From: an uncultured Archangium sp.
Lineage (GTDB): Bacteria; Myxococcota; Myxococcia; Myxococcales; Myxococcaceae
Assembly: GCA_937875615.1 (NCBI GenBank)
Contig: CALNBU010000380.1
Coordinates: forward strand, 1-7,540
Direction of reading: 5' to 3'
Length of the DNA: 7,540 bases
The notes beneath the pieces are model-generated. The model saw nothing but the letters and a program-made list of their open reading frames with translations. It was not told where the DNA came from and did no database searches. Positions 1 through 7,087 of this stretch are shown one piece after another. The position numbers were made by a program, and so were the translations under genes. The number at the start of each line of letters is the position of its first letter. Positions within the stretch are counted from its first letter, which is position 1.

Positions 1-119
1 GGTTGCTGCTGTCGATCTCCGCCACCGCAGAGTCGGGGGGGCGCAAGCGCGCCGCCGCGCCGAAGAAGTCGAGGTCGCGCGATGCGGGGCTGCCCTCCGG
101 CGCGATGGAGCCCGCGTGA
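1..119 (+). CDS. ftsW: Peptidoglycan glycosyltransferase FtsW, C-terminal end (partial)
   Basis: Only the last 38 codons are in the window, read in the frame that ends at TGA 117-119. They encode LLLSISAT at the left edge, consistent with the end of a last transmembrane helix, followed by a tail of about 30 residues rich in Arg and Lys (GGRKRAAAPKKSRSR) and ending in GAMEPA. FtsW is the SEDS-family enzyme that polymerises lipid II into septal glycan, and its C-terminus is cytoplasmic; a basic tail next to the last helix fits the positive-inside rule. The name rests mainly on position: ftsW directly precedes murG in most dcw clusters, and the stop overlaps the murG start by GTGA. The fragment is too short to recognise by sequence alone. 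Another membrane protein cannot be excluded, but is unlikely here. Confidence 0.72.
   Translation, partial: LLLSISATAESGGRKRAAAPKKSRSRDAGLPSGAMEPA
107..119 (+). promoter_or_regulatory. murG ribosome binding site and GTGA coupling junction
   Basis: GGAG at 107-110 lies five bases before the GTG start at 116, inside the last codons of the upstream gene. The start and the upstream TGA stop share GTGA (116-119). This arrangement supports the GTG as the murG start and suggests that ribosomes finishing ftsW reinitiate on murG. Confidence 0.7.
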
Positions 120-1261
120 GAGTGCTGATCGCCGGCGGAGGGACGGGCGGGCATCTCTTCCCGGGCATCGCGCTCGCCGAGGAGGTGGCGACGCGGCACC
201 CGCGCAACGACGTGATCTTCGTGGGCACCGACCGGGGCCTCGAGGCGCGGGTGGTGCCGCAGAACGGCTTCGTCTTCGAGCCCATCAAGAGCCGAGGGCT
301 CAAGGGCATGGGCTTCGTGAAGCTGGTGCTGGGCCTGCTCACGTTGCCGCTGAGCTTCGTCCACGCGCTGTCGCTGTTGCGCCGCTATCGCCCCGACGTG
401 GTGGTGGGCGTGGGCGGCTACTCGTCGGGCCCGGTGGTGTTGATGGCCTGGCTGCTGCGCATCCCCACGGGCATCCAGGAGCAGAACGCGCTGCCGGGCT
501 TCACCAACAAGGTGCTGGGCCGCGTCGTCGACGCGGTGTTCCTGGCCTTCGATGAGGCGCGCGCGTTCTTCCCGAAGGGCCGCAGCCACGTGCTGGGGAA
601 CCCCATCCGCCGGGGCCTGTTGGAGAACTTCCTCCGCCCCAGGAGTCAGCACGAGCGCTTCACGGTGCTGGTCTTCGGCGGCTCGCTCGGCGCCCGGGGG
701 CTCAACGCGCGGGTGATCGACGCGCTGCCCTTTCTGGAAGACCTCAAGGGTTCTCTCCACGTCATCCACCAGACCGGCAAGCACGACTTCGAGCAGGTGA
801 AGCAGGCCTGGGCGGCGGGGGGCTTCGACGCCGAGGTGCGCGAGTTCATCGACGACATGGCCGCGGCCTACCTGGGCGCGGATCTGGTCATCTGCCGCTC
901 CGGGGCCACCACGGTGGCGGAGCTGACCGTCTGCAAGAAGCCGTCGGTGCTGGTGCCGTTCCCCTTCGCCACCGACGACCACCAGGCGGTGAACGCCCGC
1001 GCGTTGGTCGACGCCGGGGCGGCGCTGATGTTCCGCGAGGCGGAGCTCACCGGCGAGCAGCTGGCCGCGACCATCCGCGCGTTGAAGGATGACCCGGAGC
1101 GCCTCAAGAAGATGGAGAAGGCGGCGGGGCAGCTGGGCCGCCCGGAGGCGGCGCGGGAGATCGCCGACGTGCTGCAGCAGCTCTCACTCGAGAAGTGGGG
1201 TGCGCTCACCGGTCAGCCGCGCGTCGGCGAGCCGCTGCGCCCCAGGGAGAAGACCCCGTGA
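116..1261 (+). CDS. murG: UDP-GlcNAc:undecaprenyl-PP-MurNAc-pentapeptide GlcNAc transferase MurG
   Basis: MurG (381 aa) adds GlcNAc from UDP-GlcNAc to lipid I to make lipid II at the cytoplasmic face of the inner membrane. It is a two-domain GT-B glycosyltransferase. The N-terminal glycine-rich loop GGGTGGHLFPG is at residues 7-17 and includes the conserved His13. QEQNALPG at 121-128 holds the conserved Asn124. The second glycine loop GGSLGAR is at 188-194. The UDP-GlcNAc-binding segment RSGATTVAEL at 261-270 includes Glu269, and the DDHQAVNA motif at 287-294 includes Gln290. The GTG start puts the first glycine loop at the usual distance from the N-terminus; no better start exists upstream. 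Residues from about 359 to 381 (WGALTGQPRV...) extend past the usual end of the family (E. coli MurG is 355 aa) and are rich in Arg, Pro and Gly. The gene overlaps its neighbours on both sides by GTGA. Confidence 0.97.
   Translation: MRVLIAGGGTGGHLFPGIALAEEVATRHPRNDVIFVGTDRGLEARVVPQNGFVFEPIKSRGLKGMGFVKLVLGLLTLPLSFVHALSLLRRYRPDVVVGVGGYSSGPVVLMAWLLRIPTGIQEQNALPGFTNKVLGRVVDAVFLAFDEARAFFPKGRSHVLGNPIRRGLLENFLRPRSQHERFTVLVFGGSLGARGLNARVIDALPFLEDLKGSLHVIHQTGKHDFEQVKQAWAAGGFDAEVREFIDDMAAAYLGADLVICRSGATTVAELTVCKKPSVLVPFPFATDDHQAVNARALVDAGAALMFREAELTGEQLAATIRALKDDPERLKKMEKAAGQLGRPEAAREIADVLQQLSLEKWGALTGQPRVGEPLRPREKTP
1244..1261 (+). promoter_or_regulatory. murC ribosome binding site and GTGA junction that decide the start
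   Basis: AGGGAG at 1244-1249 lies eight bases before GTG 1258, which overlaps the murG TGA (1259-1261). This favours GTG 1258 over the in-frame ATG at 1195. The ATG would add 21 Arg/Ala-rich residues with no family counterpart and would overlap murG by 67 bases. Confidence 0.75.
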
Positions 1262-2652
1262 TCGGCAGCCGCTTCAAGACGCGCAACACCGCGCGGGTCC
1301 ACTTCGTCGGCATCGGCGGCATCGGCATGTCCGGCATCGCCGAGGTGTTGATCAACCTCGGCTACTCGGTGAGCGGGTCCGACCTGCGTGAGTCGGACGT
1401 GACCCGCCGTCTCCAGGGGCTGGGCGCCCGCATCGAGACCGGGCACCGCGAGCAGAACGTCACCGACGTGGACGTGGTGGTCATCTCCTCGGCGGTGAAG
1501 CGCGACAACCCCGAGGTGGTGGCGGCGAAGCGCCGGAAGATCCCCGTCATTCCCCGCGCGGAGATGCTCGCCGAGCTGATGCGGCTCAAGTACGCGGTGG
1601 CCATCGCCGGCTCGCACGGGAAGACCACCACCACCTCCATGGTGGCCACGGTGCTGAACGCCGCCGGGCTCGACCCCACGGCGGTGGTGGGCGGCAAGGT
1701 GAACGTGCTGGGCAGCAACGCCAAGCTGGGCAAGAGCGAGCTGATGGTGGTGGAGGCCGACGAGAGCGACGGCAGCTTCCTGCACCTGCACCCCAGCATC
1801 TCGGTGGTAACCAACATCGACCCCGAGCACATGGACCACTACGGCTCGCTCGACACGCTCAAGGAGGCGTTCGTCGAGTTCTGCAACCGGGTGCCCTTCT
1901 ACGGGCTCAACGTGCTGTGCCTCGATCACCCCAACGTGCAGGCGTTGCTCCCGCAGATCGAGAAGCGCTTCGTCACCTACGGCAGCTCCCACGCCGCCGA
2001 TTATCGGCTCGAGGGGGTGACGCTCGACGGCTTCAAGACCCGCTTCCGCGCGTGGCGCCGCGACGTCGACCTGGGGGAGTTCACCGTGCAGATGGTGGGC
2101 GCCCACAACGCGATGAACGCGCTGGCGGTCATCGCCATCGCCGAAGAGCTCGACGTTCCGCTGGCCACGGTGCGCGCGGCGCTGGAGGGCTTCGGTGGCG
2201 TGCAGCGGCGCTTCACGGTGCGCGGAGAGGCGGCCGGCGTCACCGTGGTCGACGACTACGGACACCACCCCGCGGAGGTGCGCGCCACGCTGGCCGGCGC
2301 GCGCCGCGCCTTCGGCCGTCGACTGGTGGTGGCCTTTCAGCCGCACCGCTACTCGCGCACGAAGGATCTCTTCGAGGACTTCTGCAGCAGCTTCAACGAC
2401 GCCGACGTGCTGCTCCTCACGCAGGTGTACGCGGCGGGCGAGGAGCCCATCGAGGGCGCGTCGTCCGCCCGGCTGGTGGAGGCGGTGCGCGCGCACGGTC
2501 ACCCCGACGTCACGTTGGTCGAGACGCGCGGCGAGCTGGTGCCCGCGTTGAAGGCCCGGGTTCGTCCGGGCGACATCGTGCTCACGCTGGGCGCCGGCGA
2601 CATCACGCAGGTCGGGCCCGAGCTGTTGGCCGCGCTGGGGACCGCGCCGTGA
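1258..2652 (+). CDS. murC: UDP-N-acetylmuramate--L-alanine ligase MurC
   Basis: MurC (464 aa) uses ATP to join L-alanine to UDP-MurNAc, the first amino-acid addition of the cytoplasmic Mur ligase series. The three-domain Mur ligase plan is visible. A Rossmann-type UMAG-binding domain starts with HFVGIGGIGMSG at 15-26. The central ATPase domain has the P-loop GSHGKTTTT at 118-126, VVEADESDGSF at 164-174 and NIDPEHMDHY at 186-195, followed by HNAMNALA at 283-290. The C-terminal domain begins near FGGVQRRF (312-319) and contains DDYGHHPAE (332-340), FQPHRYSRT (360-368) and LGAGDI (444-449). HFVGIGGIGMSG and DDYGHHPAE are typical of MurC rather than MurD, MurE or MurF. The length is slightly short of E. 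coli MurC (491 aa) but complete. It is coupled to murG and murB by GTGA overlaps. Confidence 0.97.
   Translation: MIGSRFKTRNTARVHFVGIGGIGMSGIAEVLINLGYSVSGSDLRESDVTRRLQGLGARIETGHREQNVTDVDVVVISSAVKRDNPEVVAAKRRKIPVIPRAEMLAELMRLKYAVAIAGSHGKTTTTSMVATVLNAAGLDPTAVVGGKVNVLGSNAKLGKSELMVVEADESDGSFLHLHPSISVVTNIDPEHMDHYGSLDTLKEAFVEFCNRVPFYGLNVLCLDHPNVQALLPQIEKRFVTYGSSHAADYRLEGVTLDGFKTRFRAWRRDVDLGEFTVQMVGAHNAMNALAVIAIAEELDVPLATVRAALEGFGGVQRRFTVRGEAAGVTVVDDYGHHPAEVRATLAGARRAFGRRLVVAFQPHRYSRTKDLFEDFCSSFNDADVLLLTQVYAAGEEPIEGASSARLVEAVRAHGHPDVTLVETRGELVPALKARVRPGDIVLTLGAGDITQVGPELLAALGTAP
2637..2652 (+). promoter_or_regulatory. murB start region: weak ribosome binding site plus GTGA junction
   Basis: Only GGGGA at 2637-2641 resembles a Shine-Dalgarno, seven bases before GTG 2649. 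The start overlaps the murC TGA (2650-2652). With so weak a site, murB translation probably depends on ribosomes terminating on murC. The GTG is chosen because the MurB fold starts right after it, with the VRVGGAAQWLV strand at residues 22-32. Confidence 0.55.
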
Positions 2653-3533
2653 AGTGGCCGCTGTCGCCTGCGGAGGTGACGGGCGACGCGCCGTTGGCGC
2701 CGTGGACCAGCGTGCGGGTCGGCGGGGCGGCGCAGTGGCTGGTGCGACCGACGACGCCCGGGGCGCTGGTTCAGGCGCTGGCCTTCGTCCGCGACGAGGG
2801 GCTGCCGCTCACCATCCTCGGCGGAGGCGCCAACACCCTGGTGGGGGATCTCGGCGTGCCGGGCGTGACGCTCAAGCTGCCCGCCGGCCTCTTCCCCGAG
2901 GAGCTCGACGACACGCGGCTGACGCTCAACGCCGGCTCGGCCATCGCCCGCGTGGTGACGTTGATGACGAAGCACCAGCTGGTGGGCGCGGAGTTCCTGG
3001 CGGGCATCCCCGGGACGCTGGGCGGCGCCACGGCGATGAACGCCGGCACGAAGAACGGCGAATGCATGACGGTGGTCGACGCGCTGGAGTTGGCCACGGC
3101 CGACGGGCTGGGGTGGGTCTCCGGGCTCGCGTACCGCTACCGGCACACGGAGCTCCCGGCGGGCGCGGTGGTGACGCGGGTGCGCTTCCAGCTCCGCCGA
3201 GGACCGCTGGAGGCGAGCCGCGAGGCCATGGCCGCGGACCTCGGCTACCGCAAGCGCACCCAGCCGCTCTCGCAGCCAAACTTCGGCTCGGTCTTCACCA
3301 ACCCCGAGGGGCACCACGCGGGCGCGCTCATCGAGCGCGTCAGGCTCAAGGGCCACCGGGTGGGGAACGCCTGCATCTCCACCCTGCACGCCAACTGGAT
3401 CGTCAACCTGGGCCAGGCCACGGCCGCCGACGTGGAGGCGCTGATGCACGAGGCCCGACGCCGGGTGCTGGAGGAGACGGGGGTCACGCTCACGCCGGAG
3501 GTGAAGCGGGTGGGGAGGTTCGAGCGTGGCTGA
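2649..3533 (+). CDS. murB: UDP-N-acetylenolpyruvoylglucosamine reductase MurB
   Basis: MurB (294 aa) is the FAD- and NADPH-dependent cytoplasmic enzyme that reduces UDP-GlcNAc-enolpyruvate to UDP-MurNAc, the substrate of MurC. The FAD-binding PCMH-type domain shows GGGANTLVGD at 58-67 and AGIPGTLGGATAMNAGT at 118-134. YRYRHTEL at 162-169 carries the conserved substrate-side Arg. The C-terminal MurB domain has NFGSVFTNP at 211-219, where Ser214 fits the catalytic proton donor, then AGALIERVRLKG (224-235), HANWIVN (247-253) and LTPEVKRVG (281-289), where Glu284 fits the conserved active-site acid. The length is closer to the shorter type II MurB (about 300 aa) than to the 342-aa E. coli type. 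The open frame extends far upstream, but that part lies inside murC and is not MurB. It begins by GTGA overlap with murC and is the last gene of the coupled mur block. Confidence 0.96.
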   Translation: MKWPLSPAEVTGDAPLAPWTSVRVGGAAQWLVRPTTPGALVQALAFVRDEGLPLTILGGGANTLVGDLGVPGVTLKLPAGLFPEELDDTRLTLNAGSAIARVVTLMTKHQLVGAEFLAGIPGTLGGATAMNAGTKNGECMTVVDALELATADGLGWVSGLAYRYRHTELPAGAVVTRVRFQLRRGPLEASREAMAADLGYRKRTQPLSQPNFGSVFTNPEGHHAGALIERVRLKGHRVGNACISTLHANWIVNLGQATAADVEALMHEARRRVLEETGVTLTPEVKRVGRFERG

Positions 3534-3541
3534 ATGCTACA

Positions 3542-3564
3542 GCCACATATCTGTGGCCAAAAAA
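3542..3564 (+). repeat. Inverted repeat with A-run in the murB-ftsQ spacer; possible operator
   Basis: GCCACATATCTGTGGC (3542-3557) is a perfect 6-bp inverted repeat around a 4-base centre, and is closely followed by six A residues (3559-3564). The local AT content is clearly above that of the surrounding genes. On the + strand the hairpin is followed by A rather than T, so it does not look like an intrinsic terminator in either direction. An operator or other protein-binding site for the ftsQ-ftsA-ftsZ part of the cluster is possible. I could not assign a convincing -35/-10 pair in this spacer. Confidence 0.4.
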
Positions 3565-3596
3565 TTGCGGGGTCTCCCAACCGGCCTGACGATGGC

Positions 3597-3607
3597 GGGA
3601 GGAGAGG
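3597..3607 (+). promoter_or_regulatory. Strong ribosome binding site of ftsQ
   Basis: GGGAGGAGAGG contains GGAGGAG at 3598-3604, nine bases before GTG 3614. This supports GTG 3614 as the ftsQ start. A short complementary pair, GGCCT (3583-3587) and AGGCC (3605-3609), could place the site in a loop, but the stem is only 5 bp. Confidence 0.7.
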
Positions 3608-3613
3608 CCATCC

Positions 3614-4441
3614 GTGTTCCGAAGCAAGCGCAACCGCCGCCGTGTCGACGCGGCGAAGCAGACCCGGGAGTTGAGCGCGGTGGCGAAGCACCACGGTCCT
3701 GCCTTCTTCAAGGTGGTCGGGCTGCTCGCGGTCTCGGCGGGCGTCTTCTTCGGCTCCATCGAGGGGCTCCGTTGGGCGCGCAGCACGCCGTACTTCGGCT
3801 TGAAGACGGTGAACGTCACCGGGAACGACGGGGCCACCGACGTGGAGTTGGCACGTTTGGCCGGCCTGGCCTTCGGGCAGAACCTGTTGGCGATGGAGGT
3901 CCCGGTGATGGAGCGGGCCATCGCCGAGCACCCGTGGGTCCGGCAGGTCAGCATCTCCCGTCGGTTGCCGTCGGGGCTGACCATCGAGGTCGACGAGCAC
4001 CGCGCGGTGGCGCTGCTCTCGCTGGGCGAGCTCTACCTGGTCAACGAGGCGTCGGAGCCCTTCAAGCGGCTCAAGGCGGGCGACGACTTCGACCTGCCGC
4101 TGGTGACGGGGCTCGACCGGGAGACCTTCGCGCGCGATCGCGAAGGGTCCTTCGAGCGGCTGCGCGGCGCGGTGGCGTTGATCGAGGCGTACGGCGCGGA
4201 GGAGGCGCTGCGCGGGGTGCCGCTCTCGGAGGTGCACCTGCACGCGGACGGGGTGCGGGCGGTGACGAGCGGTGGGGTGGAAATCGAGTTTGGCGAAGGG
4301 GACCTGAGCGCCGCGCTGGCGCGGCTGGTCCAGGTGCGGCGGGCGCTGCACGAACGTGAGCTGGTGGCCGAGGTGATTCGCCTCGACAACCGGACGCGGC
4401 CTTCATGGGTGGCGGTACAGGTCTCCGCGAAGAAGCCCTGA
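3614..4441 (+). CDS. ftsQ: Cell division protein FtsQ (DivIB family)
   Basis: FtsQ (275 aa) is a bitopic inner-membrane protein that links the early cytoplasmic divisome to the later periplasmic enzymes through FtsB and FtsL. The sequence fits: a short, very basic cytoplasmic N-terminus (FRSKRNRRR at 2-10), one hydrophobic segment at about 31-49 (FFKVVGLLAVSAGVFFGSI), then a POTRA domain at about 60-129. The POTRA opens with YFGLKTVNVTGN and contains the family pattern HPWVRQVSISRRLPSGLTIEVDEHRAVA (in two parts, 106-119 and 120-133). The FtsQ/DivIB beta domain follows, with LYLVNEASEPFKRL (140-153) and DLPLVTGL (160-167). Overall sequence is poorly conserved in this family, so the call uses topology, the POTRA pattern and position directly before ftsA. 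GTG start with a good ribosome binding site. It lies 80 bp after murB, with no ddl gene between. Confidence 0.93.
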   Translation: MFRSKRNRRRVDAAKQTRELSAVAKHHGPAFFKVVGLLAVSAGVFFGSIEGLRWARSTPYFGLKTVNVTGNDGATDVELARLAGLAFGQNLLAMEVPVMERAIAEHPWVRQVSISRRLPSGLTIEVDEHRAVALLSLGELYLVNEASEPFKRLKAGDDFDLPLVTGLDRETFARDREGSFERLRGAVALIEAYGAEEALRGVPLSEVHLHADGVRAVTSGGVEIEFGEGDLSAALARLVQVRRALHERELVAEVIRLDNRTRPSWVAVQVSAKKP

Positions 4442-4480
4442 GAGGGGCGGCTTGACGAGGCGGGCAACAACTTTCACCTC

Positions 4481-4506
4481 GGAAGAGGGGGAGGAAGAGG
4501 GAAGAG
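4481..4506 (+). promoter_or_regulatory. Long all-purine leader and ribosome binding site of ftsA
   Basis: The 26 bases before the ftsA ATG are all purines. GAGGGGGAGG (4485-4494) and AGGAAGAGG (4492-4500) offer several overlapping Shine-Dalgarno matches, the nearest ending six bases before ATG 4507. The rest of the 65-bp ftsQ-ftsA gap (4442-4480) shows only a lone TTGACG (4452-4457) without a matching -10. Confidence 0.7.
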
Positions 4507-5736
4507 ATGGCAAAAAAAGACGCGGAGATCATCGTCGGGCTGGACATCGGCACCACGAAGATTTGCGCCATCGTGGGTGAGGTCACCGACGAGGGCATCG
4601 AGATCATCGGCATCGGCCAGAGCCCCTCCAAGGGGCTGCGCAAGGGCGTGGTGGTGAACATCGAGTCGACGGTGAACTCGATTCAGCGCGCCATCGACGA
4701 GGCCGAGCAGATGGCCGGCACCGAGATCACCCACGTGTACACGGGCATTGCCGGGGGGCACATCAAGAGCTTCGGGGGACGCGGCGTCGTCTCGCTCAAG
4801 GACCGCGAGGTGCGCGAGGGCGACATCGCGCGCGTCATCGAGCAGGCGAAGACGGTCAACATCCCCGTCGACCGCGAGGTGATCCACGTGCTGCCGCAGG
4901 AGTTCATCGTCGATGACCAGGGCGGCATCCGCGAGCCGCTGGGCATGACCGGCCTGCGCCTCGAGGCCAAGGTGCACATCGTCACCGGGGCCGTGGCCAG
5001 CGCTCAGAACATCGTCAAGTGCGCCAACCGGGCCGGCCTGAACGTGGCCGACATCGTGCTGCAGCCGCTGGCGTCGAGCGACGCGGTGCTCACCGAGGAA
5101 GAGAAGGAGATCGGCGTGTGCCTGGTCGACATCGGCGGGGGCACCACCGACATCGCCATCTTCCAGAACGGCTCCATCGTGCACACCGCGGTCATCGCGC
5201 TGGGTGGGCACAACCTGACGCACGACATCAGCATGGGCCTGCGTACGCCGGCGGAGCACGCCGAGCGCATCAAGCTGAAGTTCGGGTGCGCGCTCTCCTC
5301 GCTGGTCGACAAGGGCGACACCATCGAGGTGCCGTCTCCCGGAGGGCGTGATCCCCGGGTGATGGGCCGGCAGATCCTCACCGAGATCCTCGAGGCCCGG
5401 GTGGAGGAGATCTTCCAGTTGGTGCACCACGAGGTGGAGCGGAACGGCTTCTCCGAGCTGCTCACCGCTGGCGTGGTCATCACCGGCGGCTCCACGCAGC
5501 TGCCCGGCATGACCGAGCTCGCCGAGGAGATCATGGGCGTGCCGGTGCGCATGGGCCGCCCGCATGGCATCGGTGGCCTGGTCGACGTGGTGAAGAGCCC
5601 CGCCTACGCCACCGGCGTGGGGCTGGTGGTGTACGGCGCGCGGCATCAGGACCGCAGCATGTTCCGCATCCGTGAAGAGAACGTCTTCAAGAAGGTGAAG
5701 CGGCGCATGGGCGAGTGGCTCCAGGAAGTCTTCTGA
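4507..5736 (+). CDS. ftsA: Cell division protein FtsA, actin-like membrane tether of FtsZ
   Basis: FtsA (409 aa) is an actin-family ATP-binding protein that polymerises on the inner membrane, anchors FtsZ through the FtsZ C-terminal peptide and recruits later divisome proteins. The phosphate-1 loop GLDIGTTKICAIVGE is at 11-25. The SHS2 (1C) domain occupies roughly 85-165 and includes VIHVLPQEFIVDD (125-137). The phosphate-2 motif LVDIGGGTTDIAIF is at 206-219. HNLTHDI (235-241) and the AEHAERIKLKFGCA segment (249-262) are typical of FtsA rather than MreB. The adenosine motif VVITGGSTQLPGM is at 323-335. The protein ends in a basic amphipathic helix, NVFKKVKRRMGEWLQEVF (392-409), the expected membrane-targeting sequence. 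Length is close to E. coli FtsA (420 aa). ATG start, 65 bp after ftsQ and 34 bp before ftsZ. Confidence 0.97.
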   Translation: MAKKDAEIIVGLDIGTTKICAIVGEVTDEGIEIIGIGQSPSKGLRKGVVVNIESTVNSIQRAIDEAEQMAGTEITHVYTGIAGGHIKSFGGRGVVSLKDREVREGDIARVIEQAKTVNIPVDREVIHVLPQEFIVDDQGGIREPLGMTGLRLEAKVHIVTGAVASAQNIVKCANRAGLNVADIVLQPLASSDAVLTEEEKEIGVCLVDIGGGTTDIAIFQNGSIVHTAVIALGGHNLTHDISMGLRTPAEHAERIKLKFGCALSSLVDKGDTIEVPSPGGRDPRVMGRQILTEILEARVEEIFQLVHHEVERNGFSELLTAGVVITGGSTQLPGMTELAEEIMGVPVRMGRPHGIGGLVDVVKSPAYATGVGLVVYGARHQDRSMFRIREENVFKKVKRRMGEWLQEVF

Positions 5737-5756
5737 AACTTCACACCTTTCCCCTC

Positions 5757-5764
5757 AAAGAGAG
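5757..5764 (+). promoter_or_regulatory. Weak ribosome binding site of ftsZ
   Basis: AAAGAGAG is the only purine-rich stretch in the 34-bp gap before ATG 5771, six bases away. It lacks a GGAG or GAGG core. The bases before it (5746-5756) are almost all pyrimidines. No other in-frame start is plausible, because FtsZ homology begins within about ten residues of this ATG. Confidence 0.5.
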
Positions 5765-5770
5765 ATTCCC

Positions 5771-7018
<1,248 letters not shown>

Positions 7019-7048
7019 GCTGGACTGTCGCAGGTCGCGACATCCAGC
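7019..7048 (+). terminator. Strong hairpin abutting the ftsZ stop; possible terminator
   Basis: GCTGGA-C-TGTCGC (7019-7031) pairs with GCGACATCCAGC (7037-7048): 12 base pairs, one bulged C (7025) and a 5-base loop AGGTC. The stem starts on the first base after the ftsZ TGA. There is no T-run after it, so it is not a canonical intrinsic terminator. It could be part of a two-hairpin terminator, protect the mRNA 3' end, or be a binding site on DNA. Confidence 0.55.
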
Positions 7049-7050
7049 CC

Positions 7051-7067
7051 GCTGGCGTTGTGCCGGC
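7051..7067 (+). repeat. Second hairpin after ftsZ
   Basis: GCTGGC (7051-7056) and GCCGGC (7062-7067) can form a 6-bp stem with one G-T pair and a GTTGT loop, two bases after the first hairpin. The following sequence is moderately T-rich (TGACATTCGTAATTAATT). Together the two could make a tandem terminator for the division genes. At this GC content a stem this short could be chance. Confidence 0.35.
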
Positions 7068-7071
7068 TGAC

Positions 7072-7087
7072 ATTCGTAATTAATTCG
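7072..7087 (+). promoter_or_regulatory. AT-rich island with direct repeat; candidate promoter or operator
   Basis: ATTCG occurs at 7072-7076 and again at 7083-7087, 11 bp apart, flanking and overlapping the perfect palindrome AATTAATT (7078-7085). It is the most AT-rich spot in the window, 71 bp upstream of the lipoprotein start, which suits a promoter or UP-like element. Possible -10 boxes are CGTAAT (7075-7080) and ATTAAT (7079-7084), but no well-spaced -35 stands out. Confidence 0.35.

Noticed and set aside
1195..1257. ATG 1195 as an alternative murC start
   Set aside because: It would add 21 Arg/Ala-rich residues read from the murG tail in another frame and overlap murG by 67 bases. GTG 1258 has a ribosome binding site and the same GTGA junction as its neighbours.
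1213..2502. Long minus-strand open frame (about 429 codons) opposite murC
   Set aside because: Its translation is rich in His, Arg and Gly with no recognisable domain, and it is fully antisense to a well-conserved gene. Long antisense frames are expected at this GC content.
1917..2648. Upstream in-frame extension of murB inside murC
   Set aside because: The extension is an off-frame reading of murC. MurB homology begins just after GTG 2649.
3526..4359. + strand frame from GTG 3526 overlapping ftsQ
   Set aside because: It reads ftsQ in the wrong frame, giving a Gly/Arg/Ala-rich product without domains.
4452..4480. TTGACG as the -35 box of an ftsA promoter
   Set aside because: No -10-like hexamer is found at 15-19 bases downstream.
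3245..5646. Minus-strand open frames opposite murB, ftsQ and ftsA (3245-4351 and 4474-5646)
   Set aside because: Both are antisense to recognised genes and show repetitive Arg/His/Ala-rich translations without domains.
7053..7068. Sigma-54-like GG-N10-GC pattern after ftsZ
   Set aside because: The -12 element reads CGGC instead of TTGC, and GG-N10-GC is common by chance in GC-rich DNA. The bases also belong to a hairpin.
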